Below are positions 15,148-15,330 of a stretch of DNA of 15,330 bases, piece by piece. Positions within the stretch are counted from its first letter, which is position 1, and every line of letters begins with the position of its first letter. The DNA comes from JANWZL01 sp037445185 (GTDB lineage: Bacteria > Pseudomonadota > Gammaproteobacteria > Burkholderiales > Thiobacillaceae): contig JBBIKZ010000056.1 of assembly GCA_037445185.1 (NCBI GenBank), forward strand, positions 1-15,330, given 5' to 3'. A model generated the notes under the pieces. That model saw only the letters and a program-made list of their open reading frames with translations. It searched no databases and was not told the DNA's origin. The translations under genes and the position numbers were made by a program.

Positions 15148-15166
15148 GTCAGGCAGTCAGCCTGAC
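15148..15166. repeat. 7-bp perfect hairpin
   Basis: GTCAGGC (15148-15154) pairs with GCCTGAC (15160-15166) around AGTCA. No U-tract follows. It belongs to the hairpin-rich stretch between the REP-like cluster and the long inverted repeat. Confidence 0.5.
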
Positions 15167-15205
15167 CCGGGCCGGGCCACCGGGCCGCCCGACTGGTACG
15201 ATAAT

Positions 15206-15253
15206 CCTAAAAACCTCAGTTGAACGCGCCCGAAGGCGGGTTTGTGCGTGTGG
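15206..15253. repeat. right arm of 48-bp perfect inverted repeat
   Basis: This is the exact reverse complement of bases 1-48. Read on the plus strand it contains the hairpin AACGCGCC-CGAA-GGCGGGTT followed by TGTG, which resembles a weak terminator for rightward transcription. Base 15205 breaks the match with base 49. The left arm begins at base 1, so whether the repeat continues past 15253 cannot be judged here. Confidence 0.9.
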
Positions 15254-15330
15254 GGGGCAAGGCGCGACGACGCCGCGGGGTCGGCGACTGCGTAGCGCGG
15301 AGCAGGGGCCCCGCAGGGGATGCGACCGCG

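Larger units (their letters stand above)
14853..15330. other. gene-free tail of the window
   Basis: No reading frame here has a family-like product, a convincing start or consistent codon use; the ATGs after the sigma-54 site open frames of fewer than ten codons (from 14963 and 15009). The stretch contains the sigma-54 promoter match, REP-like hairpins, the right arm of the 48-bp repeat and, after it, 77 bases of very GC-rich sequence in which I recognise nothing. Confidence 0.7.

Noticed and set aside
1..15253. Composite transposon bounded by the 48-bp repeat
   Set aside because: No transposase, resolvase or target-site duplication is present, and the content is core metabolism; a transferable unit is not supported.

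Overview
The window is GC-rich bacterial chromosome with dense genes and long antisense shadow ORFs. The gene content suggests a betaproteobacterium, possibly autotrophic. It carries a classical ArgA (kinase-like domain fused to a GNAT domain), RsmE, and a co-directional tkt-gap-pgk-pyk-fba block with a Calvin-cycle-type class II aldolase. The taxon is inferred from gene content and arrangement, not from a marker gene.

Layout. Positions 1-48 hold one arm of a perfect 48-bp inverted repeat whose other arm is at 15206-15253. A small heat-shock protein gene (153-680, +) then converges with, and overlaps, a minus-strand group. In transcription order that group is rsmE (6111-5380), an 86-nt palindromic element, argA (5293-3995), a membrane HAMP-PAS-GGDEF-EAL protein (3998-1548) that overlaps argA by 4 nt, and a secreted PhnD-like binding protein (1542-670). 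Divergent from rsmE are a CNHCPYVK redoxin (6173-6730) and an inositol-monophosphatase-family enzyme (6763-7560). The plus-strand central-carbon block follows: tkt, gap, pgk, pyk, fba (7763-14752). A strong intrinsic terminator lies behind fba. The last ~580 bp contain no gene but hold a second possible terminator, a good sigma-54 promoter match with no gene behind it, REP-like hairpins and the second arm of the long inverted repeat.

How the genes fit together. Transketolase, GAPDH, PGK and aldolase serve gluconeogenesis/Calvin-cycle regeneration or glycolysis; pyruvate kinase closes lower glycolysis. The binding protein and GGDEF-EAL pair look like a two-part ligand-sensing c-di-GMP module, comparable in layout to the NspS-MbaA pair of Vibrio, here translationally coupled to arginine biosynthesis.

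The most interesting non-coding signals are the window-flanking inverted repeat, two copies of a CAGGTTTCAGGTTACAG-type element placed directly behind stop codons, an 18-bp hairpin just before the pgk ribosome-binding site, a hairpin plus C-rich leader (G-quadruplex-capable on the opposite strand) before pyk, and the orphan sigma-54 promoter. I saw no CRISPR array, transposase, tRNA or rRNA.
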